Assembly (NCBI RefSeq): GCF_002285635.2
Contig: NZ_CP023049.2
Span: forward strand, 1,302,001 to 1,366,000
Length of the DNA stretch: 64,000 nt
Direction: 5' to 3'
From: Chryseobacterium piperi
GTDB lineage: Bacteria > Bacteroidota > Bacteroidia > Flavobacteriales > Weeksellaceae
This document shows positions 25,693 through 34,311 of this stretch, piece after piece. The notes beneath the pieces were generated by a model. That model ran no database searches and had not been told where the DNA came from. It worked only from the letters and a program-made list of their open reading frames with translations. The position numbers were made by a program, and so were the translations under genes. How positions within the stretch are numbered: the stretch's first letter is position 1; each line of letters opens with the position of its first letter.

Positions 25693-25720
25693 AAAGGCAG
25701 CTTTACAGCTGCCTTTCTTC
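25693..25720 (+). terminator. Intrinsic terminator of rpe
   Basis: AAAGGCAGCT (25693-25702) with its exact complement (25707-25716), TTAC loop and T-rich tail. Confidence 0.9.
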
Positions 25721-25747
25721 TTTGAAAATCCGAGTTGATGATGGTTA

Positions 25748-25879
25748 TTAGTTCTGTCGTAAAGACTCTAGTTCTTCAATTTTCTTTGTTCTATGCTGGT
25801 GTAAAGATCTCAATAAAATACCATACAGCACATCCGTAAAAACACGGAAATTATCATCCGTATTTCTACGGTATTTCTC
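25748..25879 (-). pseudogene. Possible gene fragment (43 codons, no start)
   Basis: An open minus-strand frame without an ATG encodes EKYRRNTDDNFRVFTDVLYG followed by a Leu/Arg/His-rich helix and ends with ELESLRQN. Its composition is protein-like, and it lies 13 bases after the DUF1772 stop. I do not recognise it. It may be the remnant of a decayed gene; chance is also possible. Confidence 0.25.
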
Positions 25880-25892
25880 TTACAATAAAATT

Positions 25893-26390
25893 TTACACAT
25901 CTGATGATTTAGTCCAGACACAAGCAACTATTACTAGCAGAATACTCAATGTTGCGCATGTTGCTCTTATATGATTCAAATAATTCCATCTGTTTTCAAA
26001 AGTATCCCGCATCTTTTTTACTGCTTCAACAGAAGCATCGCCAATATTGAACTGATCCAGCCGATCGTTTAAAGGAACATTTCCCACTACAGTTATTCCG
26101 AAAACCCCGATTAAATAACATATCGTTGCCAGAAGCAATAAAATAAAAACGGGATTTTGCGCCCGGCATAAAAAAGTAGAAACAGGAAGCATAACTGCTG
26201 TTCCCATAAAGCTCAGAAAGAATACAGGATTAAGGATTTCACGGTTAATCGATTGCATAGCCTTCAGGTATTCTGCATCCGTCAATTTGCCCAGCCCTAA
26301 TATAACAGAACAGGAATAAGCATAGAAAAGCCCGGCTATAAGAGCTGTGAGCACTCCGGTGATAATCAATACAATTGTTGTCATTTTCAT
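25893..26390 (-). CDS. DUF1772 family membrane protein
   Basis: A 165-residue protein with four predicted membrane segments and the family-typical end NRWNYLNHIRATCATLS. The pattern FYAYSCSVILGL ... MQSINREILNP ... GNVPLNDRLD is that of DUF1772 (anthrone oxygenase-like). Function in bacteria is unknown; some relatives act on aromatic polyketides in fungi. No operon partner survives. Confidence 0.85.
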   Translation of the reverse strand: MKMTTIVLIITGVLTALIAGLFYAYSCSVILGLGKLTDAEYLKAMQSINREILNPVFFLSFMGTAVMLPVSTFLCRAQNPVFILLLLATICYLIGVFGITVVGNVPLNDRLDQFNIGDASVEAVKKMRDTFENRWNYLNHIRATCATLSILLVIVACVWTKSSDV

Positions 26391-26713
26391 AGTTTTTATT
26401 TTATAGTTTTCATGTAAGGTCTAAACAACTATTTTAATACGGATTCCATTTTTAATGACAGTTCTCCTTGTATTGATCACTTCCCAATCCCATTTCTCCA
26501 TTTTAAAATAGCGAAATTGATAGCTTTTGAACAAATACCACTTTATCTCCAGACAGCAAGTGTTCAATAGCCCTTCCTCAAGTCTTCAAAGCAGTAATGC
26601 TAAATTAATACTTTTTTTAATCCAAATAGTCTAACAAAGGAAAACACAATAATAGTTTTATATAGAGGTTTTATAAGACACTTTCCTTATTTTTGAGATT
26701 AAAATAAAAAACT
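26391..26713. other. Intergenic region before the fucosidase (323 bp)
   Basis: A divergent gap. TATTTTTG at 26688-26695 is an exact TAnnTTTG element suited to the fucosidase gene (ATG 26714). On the minus strand a frame of about 55 codons (26421-26585, ending with RTVIKNGIRIKIVV) is open but lacks a good start; it may be a remnant. Nothing else was found. Confidence 0.45.
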
Positions 26714-28558
26714 ATGAATAGCAGGTTTACTGGTTTATTTTTCCTTGGACTCACTTTAACAACCGGAAATATAAGTGCTCAAAACACATCGGCTGACATT
26801 AAAAAAATGGAATGGTTTCAGGATGCCAAACTGGGGATATTTATCCATTGGGGAATCTATTCAGTTGATGGAATATCAGAATCCTGGTCTTTTTTCAATA
26901 ATTATATCAATCATGAAAATTACATGAAGCAATTGAACGGATTTTCTGCTTCACAATATACCCCTGATGCCTGGGTTAAACTTATAAAAAATTCAGGGGC
27001 AAAATATTCTGTAATTACAACAAGACATCATGACGGAGTTTCACTCTGGAACTCTAAAGCAGACAAAGCCATTAGCATTCCTCAGAATGCACTGGCTAAA
27101 AAAGATGTTCTAACGCCCTTTGTTGTCGCTCTTAAACAATCAGGACTTCGGACCGGACTTTATTATTCACTCCCTGACTGGAGCCATCCTTATTATGATA
27201 TCAATACAAGAACAAAGAAAAGATATGATCTCAAAAATGATACTGCAAAATGGCAGAACTACATCCGCTACTACCAAACACAGCTGAACGAACTATCAAC
27301 CCAATATCAGCCTGATTTAATATGGTTTGACGGAGACTGGGAACATTCATCAGAAGAGTGGCAGGCTTCGGAAACATTAAAAAATTTGAGGAAATTCAAC
27401 TCAGAGGTTATCATCAATTCCAGATTAAACAACCACGGGGATTATGAAACGCCGGAGCAAGGAATTCCGGTGATCAGCCCACAAAGTAAATATTGGGAAT
27501 TATGCTATACCATGAATGATTCCTGGGGATTCCAGCCCTTTGATCATCATTATAAAACACCCAATATGCTGATCAGAACCTTAGCTGATGTGATAAGCAT
27601 GGGAGGTAATTTACTTCTTGATATAGGACCTAAAGCAGACGGAACTATTCCTGACGAACAGGTAAAAATTTTGCAAAGCCTGGGACGCTGGACCTCAAAA
27701 TATCCTGAAGCCATCTATGGAACACGTCGTGGATTACCTTTTGAAAATTACAAGGGCAAATCCAGTATGTCAAAGGATGGAAAAAAACTGTTTCTCTATC
27801 TGGAGGAAGCTAAAGATTTTGCAAAAATTTACGGATTGGATTCTATTCCAACTACTGCCCGGATTCTGGGAGATTCCAAAGGAAAAGTACAGTTCACCTC
27901 TGATCATAATGGGAATCTTACATTACATTTCTTGAATACTTCCTTTGATCAGGATGTAACAGTTGTCGAGCTTTCTTTTGATAAAGAATTAATGTTAAAA
28001 CCAAGTATAAAAAAGGATAAGCCAACTTTAAAAACTCTGACAGAATACCCTGATACAAGATCAGCAGTCTATGAAATTGCCGAACAACTACATGAAGGAA
28101 ATAGTATTTTCACCAATTCCGGACTTACCCAGGATGGTATGGATATGAAAATTCCAGAAACATCAAAAACCAACAAAGAAACTCTTTCCTGGATCAGTAA
28201 ACATGCAGAAGCTTTGTTTGAAACCGAAAAGGGACTTCCTGACGGTCATTATTCAGGAGTGAGTACGCTTTCAAAAGATCAGCAAACCCTTTATCTTTTT
28301 GTGGAAGGAATTCCTACTGGACCCGTTGCTTTAAAAGGGATTAAAAATGGAATTTCTCGGATTCGTATTGTAGGTGAAGGCTCCATGATTAATCATTCTG
28401 TGTATAATAAATTGTATTGGAGTGACAGACCTGGAATTATTTACATTGATGTTCCCAAAGAAAGGCTGGATAAAAAAATGACGGTTATTGCTGTATTACT
28501 GGATAAACCTGTTGAATTGTATCGTGAGAAAGTAGGTGCTGTTGAAAGTAATTTGTAG
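26714..28558 (+). CDS. Secreted GH29 alpha-L-fucosidase
   Basis: A 614-residue protein with signal MNSRFTGLFFLGLTLTTGNISAQ. The GH29 catalytic domain (about 28-340) shows MEWFQDAKLGIFIHWGIYSV, TRHHDGVSLW and LIWFDGDWEH, whose first Asp is the expected nucleophile. The C-terminal half contains two similar modules (starting near YPEAIYGTRRGLP and HAEALFETEKGLP), so the usual C-terminal beta-sandwich appears duplicated. It removes fucose from glycans; likely periplasmic or secreted. Not in a polysaccharide-utilisation locus here. Confidence 0.92.
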   Translation: MNSRFTGLFFLGLTLTTGNISAQNTSADIKKMEWFQDAKLGIFIHWGIYSVDGISESWSFFNNYINHENYMKQLNGFSASQYTPDAWVKLIKNSGAKYSVITTRHHDGVSLWNSKADKAISIPQNALAKKDVLTPFVVALKQSGLRTGLYYSLPDWSHPYYDINTRTKKRYDLKNDTAKWQNYIRYYQTQLNELSTQYQPDLIWFDGDWEHSSEEWQASETLKNLRKFNSEVIINSRLNNHGDYETPEQGIPVISPQSKYWELCYTMNDSWGFQPFDHHYKTPNMLIRTLADVISMGGNLLLDIGPKADGTIPDEQVKILQSLGRWTSKYPEAIYGTRRGLPFENYKGKSSMSKDGKKLFLYLEEAKDFAKIYGLDSIPTTARILGDSKGKVQFTSDHNGNLTLHFLNTSFDQDVTVVELSFDKELMLKPSIKKDKPTLKTLTEYPDTRSAVYEIAEQLHEGNSIFTNSGLTQDGMDMKIPETSKTNKETLSWISKHAEALFETEKGLPDGHYSGVSTLSKDQQTLYLFVEGIPTGPVALKGIKNGISRIRIVGEGSMINHSVYNKLYWSDRPGIIYIDVPKERLDKKMTVIAVLLDKPVELYREKVGAVESNL

Positions 28559-29091
28559 CCTGTAAATATTCAATAATCTGTGCCATCGTGAAATCTGTGG
28601 GATAATATTTTTTAACTCTCGCAAATTGAACGGTTTTAAAAACTTATATTTAATTCTTTGTTGAGATACCTTCACTTCGCTTCTGAACTGCGTTCGCAGA
28701 CTTATCGTCTGTGTTCTGAAATTGAAGATTAGACGTAGTCAATGACAAACCGGAATGGTAAAATCCTCACTCTTCTTTGCTGAGTGAAACGCCTTTGCGT
28801 CTTAAAAAAGCAAAACTTTGAAAATCCTTTGCGACCTTTTGCGTTTAACCATATTAACCACTTTCTAATATTTTCATGTTCCATACTTCGCTTCGCTCTG
28901 AAATCGAAGATTAGACGAAGTCAATGACAAGACTCTGTTTTAAGTCTATCTGAAGAAATACATTAATATAGAAACCAGACGTAGTCAATGGCAAACACCA
29001 ACCTTATTTTTCATCGTGCTTTTCCTTACTATAAGAGCATAAAAAAATCCGGAGATTGCTCTCCGGATTAGTATTTTGAAAAAATTTCTTC
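28559..29091. other. Repeat-rich intergenic region (533 bp)
   Basis: No gene. It holds one full copy of the 88-bp repeat (28661-28749) and shorter copies of its parts around 28880-28931 and 28972-28996. Between these lies low-complexity sequence (CTTTGCGACCTTTTGCG). It looks like an accumulation site for short genus-type repeats between convergent transcripts. Confidence 0.6.
28661..28749. repeat. 88-bp dispersed intergenic repeat, copy 2
   Basis: Matches 16719-16806 along its length with few differences, starting TTGAGATACCTTCACTTCGC and ending in GTAGTCAATGACAAA. Confidence 0.75.
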
Positions 29092-29508
29092 TTAAAAAAT
29101 TTCTCTTCCTGAAAAATGGAATTGTGCTTCAATAAGAGCGTTCTCATCAGAATCAGAACCATGAACAGCGTTCTCTCCAATGCTTCTTGCAAACATTTTT
29201 CTGATAGTCCCTTCTGCAGCTTCTGCAGGGTTAGTAGCACCAATAAGAGTTCTGAAATCTTCAACAGCGTTGTCTTTTTCTAAAACAGCAGCAACGATTG
29301 GTCCTGAACTCATGAATTCTACTAATTCTCCATAGAATGGTCTCTCAGCATGTACTTCGTAGAATTTTTTGGCATCAGCAACAGTAAGTTGAGTTAATTT
29401 CAAAGCTTTGATTTTAAAACCACCTTCTGCAATTTTACCTAAAATAGCACCGATATGTCCGTCTGCTACGGCATCAGGCTTAATCATAGTGAATGTAATG
29501 TTAGACAT
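29092..29508 (-). CDS. ndk: Nucleoside diphosphate kinase
   Basis: The ATG at 29506-29508 starts [20 protein letters not shown], the canonical Ndk N-terminus; the frame extends 24 codons further upstream without meaning. 138 residues. The active-site His is in ENAVHGSDS (about residue 115). It equalises nucleoside tri- and diphosphates using ATP. Promoter TAATTTTG lies at 29539-29532. Confidence 0.97.
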   Translation of the reverse strand: MSNITFTMIKPDAVADGHIGAILGKIAEGGFKIKALKLTQLTVADAKKFYEVHAERPFYGELVEFMSSGPIVAAVLEKDNAVEDFRTLIGATNPAEAAEGTIRKMFARSIGENAVHGSDSDENALIEAQFHFSGREIF

Positions 29509-29531
29509 AAATGTATAATTTTTTAATGGCG

Positions 29532-29539
29532 CAAAATTA
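29532..29539 (-). promoter_or_regulatory. -7 promoter element (TAATTTTG) of ndk
   Basis: Exact TAnnTTTG match on the minus strand, 24-31 bases before the ATG. Confidence 0.6.
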
Positions 29540-29617
29540 CAAAAAATATTTTTTAGATTCATTTTAATTTTTTTTAACATAAAAATAACTTTTATTAAGA
29601 AATGTCATGCCAATCTT

Positions 29618-29633
29618 TGGCACAGTAATTGTT
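29618..29633 (+). promoter_or_regulatory. Sigma-54-like -24/-12 promoter
   Basis: TGGCACA (29618-29624), four bases, then TTGTT (29629-29633). This matches TGGCACG-N4-TTGCW apart from A at the position after TGGCAC and T for C at -12; the G-to-G distance of 12 is right. The predicted start is near 29644. RpoN use in this organism is assumed, not shown. Confidence 0.45.
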
Positions 29634-29643
29634 TATTCTATTC

Positions 29644-29709
29644 CGATTCTCATGTTTAATTTGAGTTTTCATGGTTATTAGTTTTTACCCAGCTTCGGCT
29701 GGGTTTTTT
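29644..29709 (+). ncRNA. Candidate ~66-nt small RNA with 9-codon ORF
   Basis: Between the sigma-54-like promoter and a strong terminator there is a short plus-strand transcript unit in a gap without genes. It contains a short stem (CTCA/TGAG) and an ORF encoding MFNLSFHGY starting at 29653. It ends with ACCCAGC-TTCG-GCTGGGT and six T. Nothing on the plus strand upstream needs this terminator: ndk is on the minus strand and ends at 29092. RNA or leader-peptide status is inferred. Confidence 0.45.
29687..29709 (+). terminator. UUCG-loop intrinsic terminator
   Basis: ACCCAGC (29687-29693), TTCG loop, GCTGGGT (29698-29704), then a T-run to 29709. A very stable terminator in plus orientation. Confidence 0.9.
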
Positions 29710-29887
29710 ATTATAAATACTTAAAGAATTTATTCCTATTTTGACCATAAATCCCCAAAATCATCACCTAAGACCATAAAAACACAAAAATTAATCATGT
29801 GTTCAATAAAAAGATGCCAAAATATCCCTTTTTTATTTTACAAAAACGAAACATTTTGGCACCCTATATTATTTATTTGTTAATAAT

Positions 29888-31078
29888 CTATGCCATTATT
29901 TTTTTTCGGGAAAAAGTTCCATAAGCAAAATATACCGCTACCAACGCAAGTAAAACACGCGTAATAACCATAGGCATAATTGATTTAGATTCTAAAAATC
30001 CTACCAACGCAGACATTAAAAAAGTAACCATAAGCTGCATAAAACCCATTAGTGCAGCAGCTGTTCCGCGTCCTTCTTTAAAAGGAGATAAAGCATGAGC
30101 CGTAGTAATAGGAAACAAAAGACCTATAGCCACAAGAGAAAGGTATAATACTGCGATTTCCAGCCCCACAGGCAAATGATTCATTGCAACAATTATGTGC
30201 AGGAAGCTCATCGAAAACAAAAGAAGAGCTGCAGAAAGTAAAATTTTAGTGTCCTGCATTCTCAGAACTAATTTAGGCGTAATATATGCGGCAAAAATCA
30301 AAGCCATTGAATTAAAGGCAAATATAATACTGAACACTTCACTGGAAAATCCGTGAATTTCCATAAATAGTAAAGGAGCATTAGAAATATAAATAATAAG
30401 AGAGGAAAAAGCAATGCTTCCAATAATGGTATTACTTATAAAATCTCTGTTTGAAATAATAGCTTTTAACTGGTGTTTTAATTTTGTTTCATCCGTTATA
30501 CTTTCAGGAGATGTTATTCTTGAATTGGTTTCCGGTACAAATCTTACGACCAACAGTAAAGTAATGGCACCTAAAATACTTAAGAAAGTAAATGCACTAT
30601 TCCACCCCCAGAATCTTAAAAATACACTTCCTAATAGGGGTGCTACAATCGGAGCAATACCACTGATCTGAGATTGCTTGGAAAAAATAGTTACCGCCTT
30701 TTCCTTATCATACAAATCAATTACAATAGCTCTACCAATAACAATTCCTGCACTTCCGCCAAAGGCCTGAAGAAAACGCATTGTCCATAATACATAAATA
30801 TTCTTGGTAAAAATAATAGCTACAGCTCCCAGGATAAAAAGAATCAGTCCACAATACAACATAGGCTTTCTTCCTTTTTTATCTGATAAGGGTCCCCATA
30901 ACAGCTGCCCTGTCGCAAAACCGGCAAAGAAAATAGATATTGAAATTTGAATATGTCCAATATCAGTCTGGAAGATTCTGGCCATACTGGGAAAAGCAGG
31001 CAGATATAAATCAATACTCAGCGATTCCAATGTGTTCAGTAGGGCTAAAATAAATACAATAATACTCAGGTTTCTCAT
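29888..31078 (-). CDS. MFS multidrug efflux transporter, Bcr/CflA type
   Basis: A 396-residue, 12-helix MFS protein. The N-terminal ESLSIDLYLPAFPSMA and the loop motif GPLSDKKGRKPMLYCG (about 62-77) are typical of the Bcr/CflA drug:H+ antiporter family, and the length is normal. Substrate unknown. An AraC regulator lies 172 bases upstream on the same strand and is a plausible activator. An inverted repeat (ATTTTGGCA, 29815-29861) follows the gene. Confidence 0.9.
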   Translation of the reverse strand: MRNLSIIVFILALLNTLESLSIDLYLPAFPSMARIFQTDIGHIQISISIFFAGFATGQLLWGPLSDKKGRKPMLYCGLILFILGAVAIIFTKNIYVLWTMRFLQAFGGSAGIVIGRAIVIDLYDKEKAVTIFSKQSQISGIAPIVAPLLGSVFLRFWGWNSAFTFLSILGAITLLLVVRFVPETNSRITSPESITDETKLKHQLKAIISNRDFISNTIIGSIAFSSLIIYISNAPLLFMEIHGFSSEVFSIIFAFNSMALIFAAYITPKLVLRMQDTKILLSAALLLFSMSFLHIIVAMNHLPVGLEIAVLYLSLVAIGLLFPITTAHALSPFKEGRGTAAALMGFMQLMVTFLMSALVGFLESKSIMPMVITRVLLALVAVYFAYGTFSRKKIMA

Positions 31079-31250
31079 AAAGATTTTTTTAAATCATTAA
31101 ACATCTACATAGTGATTTTCACGATCGCAAAATTCTTATAAAAAAGGGAGGTATTCAATACAACAAGTGAGGAGATACCAGCACAAACTGAGGATCTATT
31201 TTTAAGACATGATTTCTGTGATCCAATTCAAATTTTATGAAAAGAAGTCT

Positions 31251-32066
31251 TTAATCTCTTATATTTTTAAACTGTTCGGGACTATAGTTTGTCTGTTTTT
31301 TAAAGAACCGGGAGAAATAAGAAGTATCATTAAATCCTAATTTAAAGGCCACTTCCTTAGTCGTTAAAGCACCATAACTCAATTCTCTTTTAGCTTCCAG
31401 TAAAAGCCGTTGAGCAATCATTTTCTTAACGGTCGTTCCTCTCGCAAGCCGGACAATATCATTTAAATGATGGGTACTTACATTTAGTTTTTCTGCATAA
31501 AATCCGGAATCTTTTTGAACCTTATAATTTTCTTCAATCAAAGTAATCAACTGCTGGATGCGCTGTTTCTCATTGGTCAAAGATTCCTGGCTATTCAGTT
31601 CTTCGGTTATTACAATACAAAAAGCTTTAAGATAAGCTTTCATTAAGCCAATCCGTGAACTGTTATGATATTCCTGTTCAAGAAGGTCTACAATAAGCTG
31701 ACAGGTCATTTGGTTGGCAACATTCAGAAAAAAAGGTGATGTTCCACTTGTAAGAACTGTTTCTATGTCACAGACTTCCTTGAATATTTCTCTACTTATC
31801 GCAAAGACATATCCTTTTTCGCCACGCAACTTCATATTGAATACCTGTCCAGGAGCTATGATACAAATCTGATTATTTTTGATATGGTAGTTCTCAAAAT
31901 CCAATTCCAGACGGCTTTCTTTTCCAACTTCCCTGAACCAAAGAATTTCAAAAAAATTATGCCTATGGATATCGTTAAAATTCTCAGGATGCCCATTCTC
32001 CAATGTAGTCAGCTGAAATTCCTGATAGGTCAGGTTATGAATAGGAATATGTTTTTCCTGGCTCAT
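31251..32066 (-). CDS. AraC family transcriptional regulator
   Basis: A 271-residue protein: N-terminal cupin-like sensor (HRHNFFEILWF, about 35-45) and C-terminal double HTH (LTTKEVAFKLGFNDTSYFSR, about 235-254; ending YSPEQFK). It lies between rsgA (9 bases upstream) and the Bcr/CflA pump (downstream), all on the minus strand. Control of the pump is the simplest reading. Confidence 0.9.
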   Translation of the reverse strand: MSQEKHIPIHNLTYQEFQLTTLENGHPENFNDIHRHNFFEILWFREVGKESRLELDFENYHIKNNQICIIAPGQVFNMKLRGEKGYVFAISREIFKEVCDIETVLTSGTSPFFLNVANQMTCQLIVDLLEQEYHNSSRIGLMKAYLKAFCIVITEELNSQESLTNEKQRIQQLITLIEENYKVQKDSGFYAEKLNVSTHHLNDIVRLARGTTVKKMIAQRLLLEAKRELSYGALTTKEVAFKLGFNDTSYFSRFFKKQTNYSPEQFKNIRD

Positions 32067-32075
32067 GGAATCGTT

Positions 32076-33002
32076 TTATTTTTGAGAAAGCTCATCTGCT
32101 TCTTCCATCAGTTTGATGTAGGTAGAATATCGCGAATGCTGTATTTCTCCTGTTTCAAGAGCATCAATAACTGCACATTTCGGTTCATTGATATGCATGC
32201 AATTATGGAATTTGCATTCCTCTCTTTTCTTAAAAATTTCAGGGAAATAATGCTGTACCTCTTCTTTTTCAATGTCGATCATTGCAAACTCTCTCACTCC
32301 GGGAGTATCAATTACATTCCCTCCGAAATCCCAGAAATACATTTGGGCAAAGGTAGTCGTATGCTTTCCTTTAAGATGGGTATCTGAAATTTCCGATGTT
32401 TTCAAATTCAGTCCTGGCTGTAATGCATTTACCAATGTAGATTTACCACATCCTGAATGCCCAAAAAAGACAGATGTTTTACCTTGTAAACATTCTTTCA
32501 AATCGTCCAGGTTTAATCTGGAGTAAGATGAAATTTCCAATGTTTTATATCCTATTTCCTGATAAAGAAATTCAATATCTTTTACAATCTCTATTTCTTC
32601 ATCATGTAAAACATCTATTTTATTAAACAAAATTAGCGGTGTAATATTGTAAGCTTCACAACAAGCCAAAAAGCGGTCTAAAAAACCAAGTGATGTTTCC
32701 GGATACTTAAGCGTAAAAATAAAACATGCCAAATCTATATTAGATGCAATAATATGAGCTTCTTTTGAAAGGTTTACAGATTTTCTAATCAGGTAATTTT
32801 TGCGGGGCTCAATTTTAGTAATCCATGCAATATCATCCTGCTCTAACTGAAATTCAACATAATCACCCACAGCAAGCGGATTGGTAAGACGGGTTTTAAT
32901 CAATTTGAATTTTCCACGGATTCTTGCTTCGAAAATCCTATTGGTTTCCGACTCTAAAACCTGATACCAGCTTCCTGTAGATTTAATAATTTTTCCTTTC
33001 AT
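32076..33002 (-). CDS. rsgA: Ribosome small-subunit-dependent GTPase A
   Basis: The start is at 33002 (MKGKIIKSTGSWYQV), since an earlier ATG at 33017 overlaps the -7 element. 308 residues. OB-fold N-terminus; circularly permuted GTPase with G4 LFNKIDVL before G1 GHSGCGKSTLVN (about 169-180) and G3 DTPG; C-terminal zinc knuckle CKFHNCMHINEPKC. It acts in late 30S maturation by binding rRNA near the decoding centre and hydrolysing GTP. Confidence 0.96.
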   Translation of the reverse strand: MKGKIIKSTGSWYQVLESETNRIFEARIRGKFKLIKTRLTNPLAVGDYVEFQLEQDDIAWITKIEPRKNYLIRKSVNLSKEAHIIASNIDLACFIFTLKYPETSLGFLDRFLACCEAYNITPLILFNKIDVLHDEEIEIVKDIEFLYQEIGYKTLEISSYSRLNLDDLKECLQGKTSVFFGHSGCGKSTLVNALQPGLNLKTSEISDTHLKGKHTTTFAQMYFWDFGGNVIDTPGVREFAMIDIEKEEVQHYFPEIFKKREECKFHNCMHINEPKCAVIDALETGEIQHSRYSTYIKLMEEADELSQK

Positions 33003-33014
33003 ACGTATAGAATG

Positions 33015-33022
33015 CAAATATA
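33015..33022 (-). promoter_or_regulatory. -7 promoter element (TATATTTG) of rsgA
   Basis: Exact TAnnTTTG match on the minus strand, ending 13 bases before the chosen ATG; the leader would be under 10 bases. Confidence 0.5.
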
Positions 33023-33026
33023 AGGA

Positions 33027-33230
33027 ATTAGGTGATAGGTAGTGGAGTTTAGAGGTAAAAGGTAGCAGGTTGCAGATAGCAGTAACTATTTTTAGAAATT
33101 ATAAGTGATCTATTTCTTATACTTCATAATAAATAGGGCTTAAGATTCAGGATCTCATTACAGATTTTCATCTTCAACTTCTCCTGATTCCTAAGCCCTA
33201 AATTCTGCAACCTTCGACCTAATTACCTTT
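33027..33230. repeat. Heptad-periodic intergenic repeat, aroG-type gene to rsgA
   Basis: Nine 7-base units of the GATAGGT/GTAGCAG type (33027-33089) and at least eight units of the TCCTAAG/ACCTAAT type (33175-33230), the last ones running into the 3' end of the DAHP synthase gene. Within it, 33135-33152 and 33182-33199 form an 18-bp inverted repeat with two mismatches. No gene fits in the gap. Confidence 0.65.
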
Positions 33231-34311
33231 CTATCATGATACTGTTCTGTACCTCAATAGATTCTTCATGAATCGCTTTAAAAACCTTCTCAATAAATTC
33301 CTGAGACATACCGGTTTCTATAGCTTTCTGAGTTGCATATTCTGTAATTACTTTCCAACGTTCCGGCTGGAAAATAGCAATGTCATTCTCTTTTTTAAGC
33401 TTTCCAATTTTTTCTGAAATTTTCATTCTTTGAGAAAGCAATTCTATTAACTGGAAATCAAGATCCGATATCAGGGTTCTGTGCCTTCCCATTTCATCAT
33501 CAAATCCAGCTAATCCGGAGTTTCTGATTTTTAAATTTCCTATTAATTCAGACAATACTTCTGGAGTAATCTGCTGTGAAGCATCACTCCACGCTTCATC
33601 AGGATTACAGTGGCTTTCTATGATAGCACCCTGGTACCCCACGTTCATAGCTTCCTGAGTAATATCTGCCAATCCTGTTCTGTTTCCACAAATATGAGAA
33701 GGATCAATCAACATTGGAATGTTTGGAAACTGGCTTTTGAAATCCAGTGCAATCTGCCAGTTTGGATTATTTCTGTATTTAGTCTTCTGGTACGTAGAAA
33801 ACCCTCTGTGAATTGCTCCAAGATTGGTAATCCCTTGTCCTAAAAGCCTTTCTAAAGCTCCGATCCACAATGCCAAATCCGGATTTACCGGGTTTTTAAC
33901 CAAAACAGGTTTATCTGTTCCTCTTAAAGCCATTGCAATTTCCTGAACTGTGAATGGGTTCACTGTAGAACGCGCTCCGATCCAAAGAATATCAACATCA
34001 GCTTCTAATGCAGCAAATACATGGTGCGCATTGGCAACTTCCGTAGCTGTTTTAAAACCATACTCTTCTTTCACTTTCTTCAGCCAATTAAGACCGATTA
34101 CTCCTACTCCTTCAAAGCCGTTCGGTTTTGTACGAGGCTTCCAGATCCCTGCACGGAAAACTGACACGTTCGCATTTGTTTCTTTTATTCTTTTGGCAGT
34201 CTCCAGCATCTGAGTTTCGCTTTCTGCGCTACAAGGTCCTGCAATCATTAATGGTTGTGAAAACTCATTAATCCAGTCGTTTTTTAAATCCTTTAAATTC
34301 ATATTGTTCAT
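33223..34311 (-). CDS. Bifunctional DAHP synthase/chorismate mutase
   Basis: A 362-residue protein. The N-terminal part (about 15-265) is the DAHP synthase I/KDO8P synthase fold: MIAGPCSAESETQ, VFRAGIWKPRTKPNGFEGVG, DPSHICGNRT, ESHCNPDEAWSDA. The C-terminal ~95 residues form an AroQ-type chorismate mutase helix bundle (RTLISDLDFQLIELLSQRMK). The fusion, typical of Bacteroidota, couples entry to the shikimate pathway with the chorismate-to-prephenate branch, allowing feedback through the mutase domain (family knowledge). Confidence 0.95.
   Translation of the reverse strand: MNNMNLKDLKNDWINEFSQPLMIAGPCSAESETQMLETAKRIKETNANVSVFRAGIWKPRTKPNGFEGVGVIGLNWLKKVKEEYGFKTATEVANAHHVFAALEADVDILWIGARSTVNPFTVQEIAMALRGTDKPVLVKNPVNPDLALWIGALERLLGQGITNLGAIHRGFSTYQKTKYRNNPNWQIALDFKSQFPNIPMLIDPSHICGNRTGLADITQEAMNVGYQGAIIESHCNPDEAWSDASQQITPEVLSELIGNLKIRNSGLAGFDDEMGRHRTLISDLDFQLIELLSQRMKISEKIGKLKKENDIAIFQPERWKVITEYATQKAIETGMSQEFIEKVFKAIHEESIEVQNSIMIER

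Noticed and set aside
29853-29870. Second TGGCAC sequence as a sigma-54 promoter
   Set aside because: No TTG at -12; the region instead forms an inverted repeat after the MFS gene.
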